Below are positions 41,165 to 50,659 of a DNA stretch of 64,000 nt, piece by piece. The notes beneath the pieces are model-generated. The model had not been told where the DNA came from. It ran no database searches and was given only the letters and a program-made list of their open reading frames with translations. Position numbers and translations under genes: made by a program. Source of the DNA: Micromonospora sediminicola (GTDB lineage: Bacteria; Actinomycetota; Actinomycetes; Mycobacteriales; Micromonosporaceae); assembly GCF_900089585.1 (NCBI RefSeq), contig NZ_FLRH01000004.1, positions 551,001-615,000 of the forward strand, read 5' to 3'. Every line of letters starts with the position of its first letter. The stretch's first letter is position 1.

Positions 41165-42031
41165 TCAGGGGCGAGCGGCGAGCATGCGCCGCAGCGCGGT
41201 CCGGACGGACTCGGCCGGGCGGCCGATCAGCGTCTCCAGCGTGGGATCGGTGACCATGAACTCGCCACGTCGCGCCGCCCGGAACATGCCGAGGTTGAAC
41301 TCGGCGGCGGCGCGCGGCATGCCCCGAGAGACCGCCGCCCGTACCCATTCCTCGTCGTCCACGACGACGCGGGTCACCTCCCGGCCGGTGACCTCGCTCG
41401 CGACGGCGGCGACCGCCGCGGAGTCGAGCGTCGACGGGGCCGTCAGCGGCGCGGTGGGGCTGGCCGCGACGGAGCCGTCGGTGAGCAGGACGGCGGCCGC
41501 CGCCGCGAGGTCGTCGTGGCCGGTCCAGGAGACGGGCCCGTCGGCCGGGAGGGCCAGTCGGCCGGTGGCCGCCGCCTCGTCGAGGTAATAGCGGAGGGTG
41601 CTGGAGTAGAAGCCGTTGCGCAGGGCGACGTGGGGGATGCCGGTGGCGGCCAGGTGCTCCTCGGTGCGCGCGTGGGTGATCATCGGCGGGAACAGCGAGT
41701 CGGTCGACGCGCCCTGGTGGCTGGTGTAGAGGATGCGCTGCGCTCCGGCCGCCGTCGCGGCGTCGATCGCGGCGATGTTGGCCCCGGTCGCGGCGGCCCC
41801 CCGGATCGCGGCACTGACGATCAGGACCTGGTCAGCGCCCTCGAAGGCGTCCGCGAGGGTGGCGGGGTCGGTGAAGTCGCCGCGGCGCACCCGGACGCCG
41901 CGGGCCTGCAGCGCGGTGGCCTTCGCGACGTCGGTGACGCTGACCCCGACGGCGGCGGCGGGAACCCGCCGCAGGACCTCCGCCACGATTCGTGAGCCCA
42001 GGTGGCCGGTGGCGCCCGTGATGACGATCAT
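41165..42031 (-). CDS. NmrA-like NAD(P)-binding protein
   Basis: 288 residues. MIVITGATGHLGSRIVAEVL holds the dinucleotide-binding GxxGxxG, and SVTDVAKATALQARGVRVRR and QVLIVSAAIRG follow the atypical short-chain dehydrogenase order of NmrA and quinone oxidoreductase 2 proteins. There is no YxxxK pair in the usual position. It may act as a redox sensor or NAD(P)H:quinone reductase. Divergent from a TetR gene, with operators between. Confidence 0.88.
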   Translation of the reverse strand: MIVITGATGHLGSRIVAEVLRRVPAAAVGVSVTDVAKATALQARGVRVRRGDFTDPATLADAFEGADQVLIVSAAIRGAAATGANIAAIDAATAAGAQRILYTSHQGASTDSLFPPMITHARTEEHLAATGIPHVALRNGFYSSTLRYYLDEAAATGRLALPADGPVSWTGHDDLAAAAAVLLTDGSVAASPTAPLTAPSTLDSAAVAAVASEVTGREVTRVVVDDEEWVRAAVSRGMPRAAAEFNLGMFRAARRGEFMVTDPTLETLIGRPAESVRTALRRMLAARP

Positions 42032-42095
42032 GCTTGCTCCCAGGAGGGGTTTCCGTTGCTAACAATGATGACGGTAGCAGAGATAACTTCATCGC

Positions 42096-42111
42096 TAACA
42101 GGTCGCTGTTA
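42096..42111. promoter_or_regulatory. TetR operator between the NmrA and TetR genes
   Basis: TAACAG (42096-42101) and CTGTTA (42106-42111) flank GTCG, 11 bases before the TetR start. A second GCTAACA at 42058-42064 repeats the left half 36 bp away near the NmrA start, suggesting two sites that serve both genes. Confidence 0.65.
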
Positions 42112-42121
42112 CCATTGGTAC

Positions 42122-42841
42122 GTGGAGCTTGCCGAGAGGACCGACGCCCGGTCCCGGATCGTCACCGCAGCCGCACGGATCCTGCGGGAGCAGGGCGCCC
42201 GCGCCGTGACCACGCGCGCCGTCGCGCAGGCGGCGCAGGTGCAGGCGCCGACCATCTACCGCCTGTTCGGCGACAAGGACGGCCTGATCGATGCCGTGGC
42301 CGAACACGTGATGGCCACCTGGGTGGCGGCGAAGGCGACCGGCGGGCCGCACCCCGACCCGGTGGTCGACCTGCGCGCGGGCTGGCGGGCACAGATCGAG
42401 TTCGGGCTGGCCAACCCCTGGCTGTACGAGCTGATGACCAGCCCCGCGCGGGCGGAGCAGTCCCCGGCCACCACGGAAGGCATCGAGGTGCTGCGCGCGA
42501 AGGTGCGCCGGCTCGCCGCAGCCGGGCTGCTGCGCGTGGACGAGCCGCGAGCGGTCGCGATGATCCACGCAGCGGGCACCGGCACCGTACGCGCACTGCT
42601 CGGCATGCCAGCGGACCGACGCGACCTCGGCCTGGCCGACCAGATGTTCGACGCCGTCGCCGCCGGCATCCTGACCACCGCCCCGGCGGCTCCGGCGAAC
42701 GACGTGGGCGCCATCGCGGTCACCTTCGCCACCGCGCTACCCGGCCTGCCCGGCCTCACCGACGCCGAGCGGGCGTTGATGGGCGAGTGGCTCACCAGGG
42801 CTCTGACGACACTCCACCAGGGACAGCCCCGAGCCAGCTGA
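42122..42841 (+). CDS. TetR-family transcriptional regulator
   Basis: 239 residues with a GTG start. HTH: IVTAAARILREQGARAVTTR and VAQAAQVQAPTIYRLFGDKD. The C-terminal domain (WRAQIEFGLANPWLYELMTS) senses an unknown ligand. It lies 90 bases from the divergent NmrA-like oxidoreductase, its likely target. Confidence 0.9.
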   Translation: MELAERTDARSRIVTAAARILREQGARAVTTRAVAQAAQVQAPTIYRLFGDKDGLIDAVAEHVMATWVAAKATGGPHPDPVVDLRAGWRAQIEFGLANPWLYELMTSPARAEQSPATTEGIEVLRAKVRRLAAAGLLRVDEPRAVAMIHAAGTGTVRALLGMPADRRDLGLADQMFDAVAAGILTTAPAAPANDVGAIAVTFATALPGLPGLTDAERALMGEWLTRALTTLHQGQPRAS

Positions 42842-42891
42842 CCGGGCGCTCGATCACGGCATTGACTCGGAGCCGGGAAGGCGCAAGCCTA

Positions 42892-42905
42892 TGGAAGCGC
42901 TCCCA
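42892..42905. promoter_or_regulatory. CebR-type operator before GH44
   Basis: TGGAAGCGCTCCCA matches the CebR/CelR cellobiose-regulator box TGGGAGCGCTCCCA at 13 of 14 positions and lies 38 bases before the GH44 start. The enzyme should therefore be induced by cellobiose or cello-oligosaccharides. Confidence 0.85.
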
Positions 42906-42942
42906 TCGTCGAGCTTCTATTCGCGTGAGGGAAGGAATGCTC

Positions 42943-45213
42943 GTGCGTCCCACCACCGCACTGCTCCCGGTCGTGCTGGCCACGGCCCTCGGCGGCCTGG
43001 CCCTGCCGGAGCCCGCCCTGGCCGCGGCCGGCCCGGCACTGGCCGTCGACACCACCGCCAACCGGCACCCGATCAGTCCGTACGTCTACGGCATGAACTT
43101 CGCCGACGAGGCCCTCGCCCGGGAGCTGCGGCTGCCGGTGCACCGGTACGGCGGCAACGCCACCACCCGCTACAACTTCCGCAACGACACCACCAACCGG
43201 GCCTCGGACTGGTACTTCGAGAACATCCCGAACGACAACCCGGACCCGGGCAGTCTGCCCAAGGGCTCGGAGAGCGACCGGTTCGTGCAGCGGAACAAGG
43301 CCACCGGCGCCGCCACGGTCATGACCGTGCCGATGCTCGGGTGGATCGCCAAGGACCGGGCGAAGGCGTGCGGCTTCAGCGTGGCCACGTACGGGCCGCA
43401 GCAGTCCACCGACCCCTGGGCGCCGGACTGCGGCAACGGCAGGAAGCCCGACGGGAGCCTGGTCACCGGCAACGACCCGGAGGACACCAGCGTCGCGGTC
43501 GGCCCGGAATACGCGACCGACTTCGTCAACCACCTCAAGGGGCAGTTCGGCGCCGCCGCCGACGGCGGCGTCCAGTTCTACAACCTGGACAACGAGCCGG
43601 ACCTGTGGCACTCCACCCACCGCGACGTCCGCCCGACGGGCCTGGGCTACGACGAGCTGCGCGACCGCACCTACGCGTACGCCGCCGCGATCAAGGCCGC
43701 CGACCCCGGCGCGAAGACACTCGGTCCGGTCGGTTGGGGCCTGAACTCGATCTTCTACTCGGGGCTGGACCAGGACACCTGCTCGCGCACCGGATGCTGG
43801 TCGAACCCGCCGGACAAGGCCGCGCACGGCGGCCAGGACCTCGGCCCGTGGTACCTGGACCGGATGCGCGAGTACGAGCAGCAGCACGGCACCCGGATCC
43901 TCGACTACTTCGACATTCACCTCTACCCGCAGCAGTCGGGTGTGTTCGGTGACGCCGCCGGCGACGCCGACACCCAGGCGCTGCGGCTGCGCTCGACCCG
44001 CCAGCTCTGGGACCCGACGTACGTGGACGAGAGTTGGATCAACCAGCCGGTCCGCTTCATCCCCCGGATGCGGGAACTGGTCGACCAGCACTACCCGGGC
44101 ACGAAGATCGCGATGACCGAGTACAACTGGGGCGGCCACGGGTCGCTCAACGGCGCGCTGGCCCAGGCCGACGTGCTCGGCATCTTCGGCCGCGAAGGGC
44201 TCGACCTGGCCACCCTCTGGACCGCACCCCAGGCCGACCAGCCGGTGGCCAACGCCTTCCGCATCTACCGCGACTACGACGGCAAGGGCGGCGCGTTCGG
44301 TGAGACCTCCGTCAAGGCGACCAGCGCCGACCAGGGCAAGCTGGCCGTGTACGCCGCCGAGCGCGCCGCCGACAAGGCACTGACCCTGGTCGTGGTCAAC
44401 AAGACCGGCGACGACCTGACGAGCCCGCTCACGCTCACCGGTGTCTCCGCCGACACCGCCCAGGTCTACCGCTACAGCGGGGCGAACCTCGCCGGCGTCG
44501 TCCGGGAGGCCGACCAGCCGGTGACCGCCGGCGGCCTCACCGCCACCTTCCCGGCCAACTCGATCACCCACCTGGTGCTGCCGCGCGGCACCACGCCCGG
44601 CGACACCACGGCGCCGACCGCCCCCGGCAGGCCGACCGCCGGCACGGTCACCGCCGACAGCGTCGCACTGACCTGGACGCCGTCCACCGACGACACCGGC
44701 GTGACCGGCTACGACGTGCACCGGGTCGACGCCACCGGCACGGTGAAGGTGGGTGGCGCCACCGGCACCTCGTACACCGTGAGCGGGTTGACCCCGGACA
44801 CCTCGTACACCTTCGTGGTCACCGCGCGTGACGCGGCGGGCAACGTCTCGACGGCCTCGCCCGGCCTGACCGTGCGGACCGCGCCCACCGCCCCGACCGG
44901 CCGCTGCACGGTCGGCTGGACGGCGAACAGCTGGCCCGGCGGCTTCACCGCCACCGTCACCATCAGAAACACCGGCGCCACCGCCATCGACGGCTGGAAA
45001 CTCGCCTTCGACTTCCCCACCGCCGGCCAGAAGATCGGCCAGGGCTGGTCGGCCACCTGGAAACAGAACGGCACCAGCGTCACCGCCGAGAGCATGACCT
45101 GGAACGGCAGGCTCGCCCCCGGCGCCACCACCAGCATCGGCGTCAACGGCACCTGGAGCGGCACCAACCCGGCGCCCGCCGCCTTCACCCTCAACGGTCA
45201 ACGGTGCGGCTGA
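42943..45213 (+). CDS. Secreted GH44 endoglucanase/xyloglucanase with FN3 and CBM2
   Basis: 756 residues from the GTG at 42943, which has GGAAGGA six bases before it; the ATG at 42937 touches that site and is less likely. A signal peptide (about 1-28) precedes a GH44 catalytic domain (about 30-530) with acid/base Glu218 in NLDNEPDLW and nucleophile Glu393 in MTEYNWGG. Then follow a fibronectin III domain (about 560-645) and a CBM2 (about 650-756). GH44 enzymes cut beta-1,4-glucan or xyloglucan internally. A CebR box upstream and a perfect terminator downstream frame it as a single unit. Confidence 0.93.
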   Translation: MRPTTALLPVVLATALGGLALPEPALAAAGPALAVDTTANRHPISPYVYGMNFADEALARELRLPVHRYGGNATTRYNFRNDTTNRASDWYFENIPNDNPDPGSLPKGSESDRFVQRNKATGAATVMTVPMLGWIAKDRAKACGFSVATYGPQQSTDPWAPDCGNGRKPDGSLVTGNDPEDTSVAVGPEYATDFVNHLKGQFGAAADGGVQFYNLDNEPDLWHSTHRDVRPTGLGYDELRDRTYAYAAAIKAADPGAKTLGPVGWGLNSIFYSGLDQDTCSRTGCWSNPPDKAAHGGQDLGPWYLDRMREYEQQHGTRILDYFDIHLYPQQSGVFGDAAGDADTQALRLRSTRQLWDPTYVDESWINQPVRFIPRMRELVDQHYPGTKIAMTEYNWGGHGSLNGALAQADVLGIFGREGLDLATLWTAPQADQPVANAFRIYRDYDGKGGAFGETSVKATSADQGKLAVYAAERAADKALTLVVVNKTGDDLTSPLTLTGVSADTAQVYRYSGANLAGVVREADQPVTAGGLTATFPANSITHLVLPRGTTPGDTTAPTAPGRPTAGTVTADSVALTWTPSTDDTGVTGYDVHRVDATGTVKVGGATGTSYTVSGLTPDTSYTFVVTARDAAGNVSTASPGLTVRTAPTAPTGRCTVGWTANSWPGGFTATVTIRNTGATAIDGWKLAFDFPTAGQKIGQGWSATWKQNGTSVTAESMTWNGRLAPGATTSIGVNGTWSGTNPAPAAFTLNGQRCG

Positions 45214-45220
45214 CCTGAAA

Positions 45221-45259
45221 CGACTCTGCTCCGCCGGACGGACCGGCGGAGCAGAGTCG
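45221..45259 (+). terminator. Terminator of the GH44 gene
   Basis: A perfect 17-bp stem, CGACTCTGCTCCGCCGG (45221-45237) with its complement (45243-45259), and a 5-base loop start eight bases after the GH44 stop. Confidence 0.85.
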
Positions 45260-45382
45260 GACAGGTCCAGCGCCCCGGCCGCGAGCACCCCGGGAGCGGC
45301 CGGCGGAGATCGACATCGACTGCTGCGTCCACGATCGCGTGAACCGCGTTAGCGCCGCTCACGGCCCGGGTAGGACGGATCA

Positions 45383-45823
45383 ATGACGACCGACCAGGCG
45401 AAGCAGGAGCTGCGGGAGCTGATCGAGGAGCGCGTGGCGGCAGTGGCGCGCCGCGACGCCGAGACGCTTGCCGCCCACCAGGCCGCGGACGTGCTCGCCT
45501 TCAACGTCCTGCCCCCGCTGCGACTACGAGGTGCCGACCAGGTGGCACCCCAGACCCGGGCGTGGTTCGACGCGTACGCCAGCGGCCCGGGCTACGAGGT
45601 CCGGGACCTCCAGGTCGACGCCGACGGCGACCTCGGCTACTGCGCCTTCCTCTACCACGTCACGGGACGGTTGCGGTCGGGCATGGACGTCTCCATGTGG
45701 GTACGCGCCACGCTCGTGTGCCACAGGCGCGACGGGCGGTGGGTCGTCGTCCACGACCACGAGTCGATTCCGTGGGACCCGGAGACAGGTCAGGGTCTGG
45801 CCGGCCTCGATCCCGACGCGTGA
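45383..45823 (+). CDS. SnoaL-like/NTF2-fold protein
   Basis: 146 residues with the cone-shaped NTF2-like fold: AKQELRELIEERVAAVARRD, HQAADVLAFNVLPPLRLRGA, MWVRATLVCHRRDGRWVVVH and DHESIPWD. Relatives include the SgcJ/EcaC-like group and stress-related DUF4440 proteins. Substrate or partner unknown. Confidence 0.82.
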   Translation: MTTDQAKQELRELIEERVAAVARRDAETLAAHQAADVLAFNVLPPLRLRGADQVAPQTRAWFDAYASGPGYEVRDLQVDADGDLGYCAFLYHVTGRLRSGMDVSMWVRATLVCHRRDGRWVVVHDHESIPWDPETGQGLAGLDPDA

Positions 45824-45955
45824 CGACGCGCCCGGCACCCTGTCATCGGCACAACCGCCAGGTCGCGGCCGAGACCCACCAGAACGGTCCGCACGCCCGG
45901 CCAGCCGGGTGGGCACGGGCCGGTGCGACACGCGGCGCGGCACTATCGTGACCCG

Positions 45956-46840
45956 ATGACGACCGACAGGTGGGCCCGGTGGTTGTCGGCGCGCCGAGAC
46001 GGCGGCGACGCCACCCTGCGCGCCCGGCACGCCACCGACCTCGCCGGGTTCCGCGACGGCGTTCTCGACCGGGCCGATCTGAAGCCCGACGACGTCCTCC
46101 TCGATGTCGGATGCGGCACCGGACTGATCGGGTTCGGCGCGCTCGACCGTCTCGGCCCGGACGGCCGGGTCATCTTCAGCGACGTCTCGCCGGACCTGCT
46201 CGACCAGTGCCGGCGGACCGCCGACGGCGACGAGCGGTGCCGCTTCGTCCGGGCGCCGGCCGAAGACCTCGCCGGCGTCGCCGACGCCTCCGTCGACGTC
46301 GTCACCACCCGGTCGGTGCTCATCTACTCCGACCGCAAGGCCACCGCGTTCGCGGAGTTCTTCCGGGTGCTGCGGCCGGGCGGAAGGCTCTCGCTCTTCG
46401 AGCCGATCAACCGCTTTGCGCTGCGGCACCGCCCCGACGATCTGTTCGGCTGGGCAGGCACGCCGGTCGACGACCTGGTGGCCAAGGTCAGCGACGTCTA
46501 CCGGGACCGAACCGAAGCTGTCGAGCGGCCGATGGTCGACTTCGACGAACGCGACCTCATGGCCTGGGCGGAGGCTTCGGGTTTCGAGGCGATCGAGCTG
46601 GACTACCGCGCCCGGCTCGACGCTCCCGCCGAGCCGATCAGCGACTGGGAGGCGCTCAAGCGGACGGCCCCCAACCCCCTGGCCCCGACGTACGGCGAGG
46701 CCATTGCCGCCGCGTTGACCGACGACGAGCGCGAGCGCCTCGACGCGTGCATGACCGCCCTGGCGGCGGCCGGCACGCCGATGCGGCGCACGGCGGCCAC
46801 GGCGTTCCTCCGCGCACGGCGTCCCGACCGGAACCGCTGA
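45956..46840 (+). CDS. Class I SAM-dependent methyltransferase
   Basis: 294 residues. DVLLDVGCGTGLIGFGALDR is the SAM-binding motif I, VIFSDVSPDLLDQC motif II, and VVTTRSVLIYSDRKATAFAE the post-II region; FRVLRPGGRLSLFEPINRFA completes a Methyltransf_11-type core. The helical C-terminus (120 residues) probably selects the substrate. A TATCGT -10 lies six bases before the ATG. Confidence 0.88.
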   Translation: MTTDRWARWLSARRDGGDATLRARHATDLAGFRDGVLDRADLKPDDVLLDVGCGTGLIGFGALDRLGPDGRVIFSDVSPDLLDQCRRTADGDERCRFVRAPAEDLAGVADASVDVVTTRSVLIYSDRKATAFAEFFRVLRPGGRLSLFEPINRFALRHRPDDLFGWAGTPVDDLVAKVSDVYRDRTEAVERPMVDFDERDLMAWAEASGFEAIELDYRARLDAPAEPISDWEALKRTAPNPLAPTYGEAIAAALTDDERERLDACMTALAAAGTPMRRTAATAFLRARRPDRNR

Positions 46841-46878
46841 GACATCTCGCGTGTCGCGCGCCCGACGGTGACCGCCGC

Positions 46879-47802
46879 ATGAGCCTGGTGTCGGCGTTCG
46901 TACCGATCTGGGTCCTCACCGCGATCGGCTGGGCGGCCTGTCGGTGGGGCCTGCTGGGCGAGGCGGCCGCGTCGGTGCTCGGCCGGTTCGTGTTCCATCT
47001 GGCGATGCCGTCCGCCCTGTTCCTGGCGCTGTCCCGGATGCCGCTCTCCGGGTTCGCCAACCGCTCGCTGCTCGCTTTCGCGGTGAGCACGGCCGCAGTC
47101 GTCGGGCTGGGGTGGGTCGGCGCGAGCCGGCTGTTCGATCGCACGCCCGGCGAACGGCCGATCTGGGGCATGGCCGCCGGGTACGTGAACTCGGCGAACC
47201 TCGGCATCCCGATCGCCACGCAGGTTGTCGGCAGCGTGTCGTTCCTGGCGGAGGTGGTGCTGCTGCAGGTGCTGGTGGTGACGCCGGTGATCCTGGTCGC
47301 CCTGGACCGGCACAGCGACCCGGCCGGGCGGGTACGGGTCCGTCATATCGCCTCCCTGCCGGTACGCAACCCGGTGATCCTGGCGTCGCTGCTCGGCGTC
47401 GTGTGCTCGGCTGCCGGCCTGCGCCTGCCGTCGGCGGCCGACGCGTCGCTGACCCTGCTGTCGGGCGCCGCGGTCCCGGCTGCCCTGGTCGCGCTCGGCG
47501 CGTCGCTGCACCGCCCGGCGGCGAGCCGAGCCGAGCCGGCCGAACCGGCCGAGCTGGCCGTGATCGCCGCGCTGAAGCTCGTCGCCCAGCCGGTCATCGC
47601 GTACGCGGCCGGACTGGCCCTGCACCTGTCCGCGCCGCAGATGCTCGCCGTCGTGGTGTGCGCCGGCCTGCCGACAGCGCAGAACACGTTCATCTACAGC
47701 CAGGAGTACGGCGTCGGCGAGGCGGTGGCCAACCGGGCGGTGGTGGTGACCACGACGCTGTCGCTGGCCACCCTGGCCGCGGCGGCGTCAATGCTCGGAT
47801 AG
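46879..47802 (+). CDS. AEC-family permease
   Basis: 307 residues with about ten transmembrane helices. VFHLAMPSALFLALSRMPLS and YVNSANLGIPIATQVVGSVS match the auxin-efflux-carrier (AEC/MdcF) family, which moves organic acids or similar anions. It lies 38 bases after the methyltransferase and may be co-transcribed. Substrate unknown. Confidence 0.87.
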   Translation: MSLVSAFVPIWVLTAIGWAACRWGLLGEAAASVLGRFVFHLAMPSALFLALSRMPLSGFANRSLLAFAVSTAAVVGLGWVGASRLFDRTPGERPIWGMAAGYVNSANLGIPIATQVVGSVSFLAEVVLLQVLVVTPVILVALDRHSDPAGRVRVRHIASLPVRNPVILASLLGVVCSAAGLRLPSAADASLTLLSGAAVPAALVALGASLHRPAASRAEPAEPAELAVIAALKLVAQPVIAYAAGLALHLSAPQMLAVVVCAGLPTAQNTFIYSQEYGVGEAVANRAVVVTTTLSLATLAAAASMLG

Positions 47803-47889
47803 GTCCGTCAGCAGCCGTCCGGACGACGGAGCCGACCCGACCGTGGCGACCGCCTTGCCCCACGCCGGCCGGGACGGCAGGCTTGGCAG

Positions 47890-48723
47890 ATGTCCGCCGT
47901 GATGGCAGGCCGCCGTCTGCCGACCCTCCGGCGCACCGTGACGCACCCGGCTGTCTGGTCGGTGCCGGCGATGGCGCTGCTGGTGTTCGTGGCGATGCCG
48001 TTCAACGACGGGTTCTACAGTTTCTGGGTCAACTACGACGCGCAGGGCGACGCACAGCAGTACGAGCTGCTCCACACCACGCGCATCTTCCGATACACCT
48101 CCGGCGTCCTGTGTGGGCAGGCGTTGGCGTTACTGGCCGGCGCCGCCCTCGCCGTCCGGAACACGCAGGCGAGAGCGCTGGTGGTGGCGGTCCCGCTCGC
48201 GGTGCTCCTGGCCGGGGTGGCCGTCGCGGTCGCGTACCCGCTCGCCCGGGCCCGCGAGGGCATCTTCTTCACGACCGGTGCGCTCGACGACCCGGTCCTG
48301 GTGCGGGTCCTCCTGAGCGAGGTGGCCGCGTACCCGCTCTACGCCGCCGCCGGCGTCGGCCTCGGCACGCTGCTCGGGGCGCGCCTGCGGCGATCCGCGA
48401 CGCGCTGGCCGCTCGTGCTCCTGTTCCTGCTCGGCTGGTTCGCCGCCACCCTGACGGGGCTGCTGCAGGACGACCGGTTCGACGCGCCGTCCGGGCTGTT
48501 GTGGGTCGTCCCGCCGATCGCGGCCGGCACGGCGGTCGCACTGGCCGGACTGTCAACGGATGTCTGGGCCGTACCGCCCGTGGCGGTGGGCGACTGGGGG
48601 CGCGGCGCCGGCGTCGCGCTGCTGGTGAGCGCCGCCGCGTACGCCCTGGGGTTGAACCTGTTCGCCCGGTGGGCCCGTCGACGGGCGCTCGCGCGGACCG
48701 ACCGGCTTCCGCCGGACCACTGA
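47890..48723 (+). CDS. Multi-pass membrane protein
   Basis: 277 residues with seven or so hydrophobic helices. An aromatic loop after helix 1 (PFNDGFYSFWVNYDAQGDAQ) and a helical pair further on (PLAVLLAGVAVAVAYPLARA). No transport signature or known family. Probably a structural or transporter-like protein. Confidence 0.65.
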   Translation: MSAVMAGRRLPTLRRTVTHPAVWSVPAMALLVFVAMPFNDGFYSFWVNYDAQGDAQQYELLHTTRIFRYTSGVLCGQALALLAGAALAVRNTQARALVVAVPLAVLLAGVAVAVAYPLARAREGIFFTTGALDDPVLVRVLLSEVAAYPLYAAAGVGLGTLLGARLRRSATRWPLVLLFLLGWFAATLTGLLQDDRFDAPSGLLWVVPPIAAGTAVALAGLSTDVWAVPPVAVGDWGRGAGVALLVSAAAYALGLNLFARWARRRALARTDRLPPDH

Positions 48724-48749
48724 CCCGCCAACCGGCTAGCCGGCCGGTG

Positions 48750-48908
48750 TCAGGGGCGCCGACGGGCGGCGTCGATGACGTCGGGGCGCAGGAGATGGCC
48801 GAATCCGGCGCGGTCGAGGCGGCTGACCAGTCCGCTGAAGCGGGATTTTTCGCCGGACGCGGCCAGGCGACGGTCGGACGGCGGCAGATCCGGATGTCGG
48901 ATCTTCAC
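48750..48908 (-). CDS. Small protein downstream of the HEAT-repeat gene
   Basis: A 52-codon frame with GTG start six bases after the upstream stop: DLPPSDRRLAASGEKSRFSG then LVSRLDRAGFGHLLRPDVID. The sequence is protein-like rather than shadow-like and has no better competing frame. No ribosome site is obvious, so it may depend on coupling. Confidence 0.4.
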   Translation of the reverse strand: MKIRHPDLPPSDRRLAASGEKSRFSGLVSRLDRAGFGHLLRPDVIDAARRRP

Positions 48909-48914
48909 GGGCGC

Positions 48915-49889
48915 TCATCCCGCGAGCCGGCCGCACGCACTCCGGGTGCTCGGTAGTCCGGCCCGCGTGAAGACGAGCCGGCAGCTCCCGTTCGTCGAGT
49001 CCCAGAGTTGGTCGTTGGTCACCAGCGCCCGAACCAGCGCGCGTTGCGGTTCGGTAAGGGGCCGGTGCGGCGCGTACGGCTTGGGGAACGCGAATCGCAC
49101 CAACGCACCCCAGCCGTCATCGAAGCCGGCCCAACTGTCCCGACCGGCCACCTGGCAGGCGGCCGTGGCGATCTCGTCGAAGTCGGCGGCGACGCGGATC
49201 GCCGCGGCGACGAGCGCGAACTGGTGCACTCCCGGAGGTGGTGGCCCAGCCAGCGCGGCCAGGATCAGCTCACGGGCACCCGGGGCGTCCTCGTGAGCCA
49301 GCGCGGCCCGCAGCCGGATCGCCGGGTCCGGGTCGGTGAGCCGGTCGCGGAGGTCGACGCCGAGCTGGCCGAGGCAGCGCAGCCACTCCGCCCGCGGCCC
49401 GGCGCCTCGTTCCGACCACTCCAGGACGAGCGCCGCCAGTTCCTCGCGTCGGTCCGCGACGGACCGCAACCGCGCGATCGCCACGAGATTCTCCGCGCGG
49501 AGCAGCGCCCGGTCCGGCGGTGACGCCGCGAGCAGCGGAAGCACCACCGGGTACGCCTGGGCCACGGCATCGGCGAGATCCGGCAGTATCCCGGCGAAGT
49601 AGCGATTGTCAGCGAGGTCGGTCACGCTCGTAGCCGCATCGCCGAGGAACTCCAGAAGCGGTTCGATGGTGTCCGGGTGTGCTCGCCCCTCGGCCAGCAG
49701 CGCGGTCACGGCCCGAACCGTCGGCGCGGTCGCCGTCCTCGGGAAACCCTGATGCAGTACCGCGATGTCGAGGTGATCCAGCGCGGCCTGCCGGGCGTCG
49801 GCGTCACCGAACTCCAGCGCGGCCACGTGCCCCGGCGTGTCGGTCGCTCGGCCGTACGCGTGCCCGAGCCGACTCCAGTCAACCGTCAT
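48915..49889 (-). CDS. HEAT-repeat-like protein
   Basis: 324 residues from the ATG at 49889. Repeated helix pairs such as HVAALEFGDADARQAALDHL, DRLTDPDPAIRLRAALAHED and LADAVAQAYPVVLPLLAASP form HEAT/armadillo-like solenoids. Such proteins are scaffolds or lyase-linked. No catalytic or membrane segment. The longer upstream frame lacks a ribosome site. Confidence 0.7.
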   Translation of the reverse strand: MTVDWSRLGHAYGRATDTPGHVAALEFGDADARQAALDHLDIAVLHQGFPRTATAPTVRAVTALLAEGRAHPDTIEPLLEFLGDAATSVTDLADNRYFAGILPDLADAVAQAYPVVLPLLAASPPDRALLRAENLVAIARLRSVADRREELAALVLEWSERGAGPRAEWLRCLGQLGVDLRDRLTDPDPAIRLRAALAHEDAPGARELILAALAGPPPPGVHQFALVAAAIRVAADFDEIATAACQVAGRDSWAGFDDGWGALVRFAFPKPYAPHRPLTEPQRALVRALVTNDQLWDSTNGSCRLVFTRAGLPSTRSACGRLAG

Positions 49890-50077
49890 CGCCACGTCTT
49901 CCACAGGTCCCCGGCCGACCGGAAGCGGGTGCCCGGCTTTCGCCGGACGGCTGCGACTCGTCTCGAACTCGACGAAGCTCCCCGGCAAAGCTCACCGCCG
50001 TACGGTACCGCTCCTCGGGTGATTCGCTGCCCGGTGAGGGCAACGCCGTGGCCACACCGGATACCTGCCGAACAGGC

Positions 50078-50434
50078 TCACCGGACCGGGGCGAGGGTGG
50101 CGGCCAGCACCCGCCAGTTGCCGTCCTCACGCACCCACAGCCGGGTGTAGAGCAAGCGCGCGGACACCACGGCGCCGCCCTGCACCGCATCGACCACAGC
50201 GACCGTGCGGGTCACCCCGGTCTCACCGTCTTCCTGGACGTCGAGCGACTCCTCCACCAGGTTGGTGATGCGCAGGGCCCCCGAGCGATAGCTCTCCAGG
50301 TCATCTTCCTTCGAGAAGATCGACCCGTCCGGTCCCGCAGCCACGACCCGGGGGTGCAGAAGCGCGTCGAGGGACTCGACATCGCCGCCGCGCTGAGCGG
50401 CTTGCAGCTGCCGTTCCGCAGCATGGAGATCCAT
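50078..50434 (-). CDS. NTF2-like (DUF4440) protein
   Basis: 118 residues: AERQLQAAQRGGDVESLDAL, LHPRVVAAGPDGSIFSKEDD, then SARLLYTRLWVREDGNWRVL. This is the SnoaL/DUF4440 cone fold. The closing AATLAPVR is typical. Function unknown; the second such protein in the window. Confidence 0.82.
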   Translation of the reverse strand: MDLHAAERQLQAAQRGGDVESLDALLHPRVVAAGPDGSIFSKEDDLESYRSGALRITNLVEESLDVQEDGETGVTRTVAVVDAVQGGAVVSARLLYTRLWVREDGNWRVLAATLAPVR

Positions 50435-50659
50435 CCAGCGATCCTCTCCAGCGCCCCGCGCCGGGACAAGCGGGTTCGCTCGCGGCAGAACGCCACCGCG
50501 TCATGATCGAACACGGCGCGTTCGCCACCACGGCGTGCGCGGCCGGTCGGCCGCCCGCCACCGGAGCGATTGAGCAGGTCACGGGCGGGGTAGTGGCCTT
50601 CCTCGCAGAAGATCAATCGGCGGCCGGTCCCGGTCCGCCCGGCGAGAGGACCACCACCG

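Noticed and set aside
42034..42942. N-terminal extension of the GH44 gene to over 1000 codons
   Set aside because: It runs through the TetR gene in another frame and past the CebR box. The signal peptide defines the true start.
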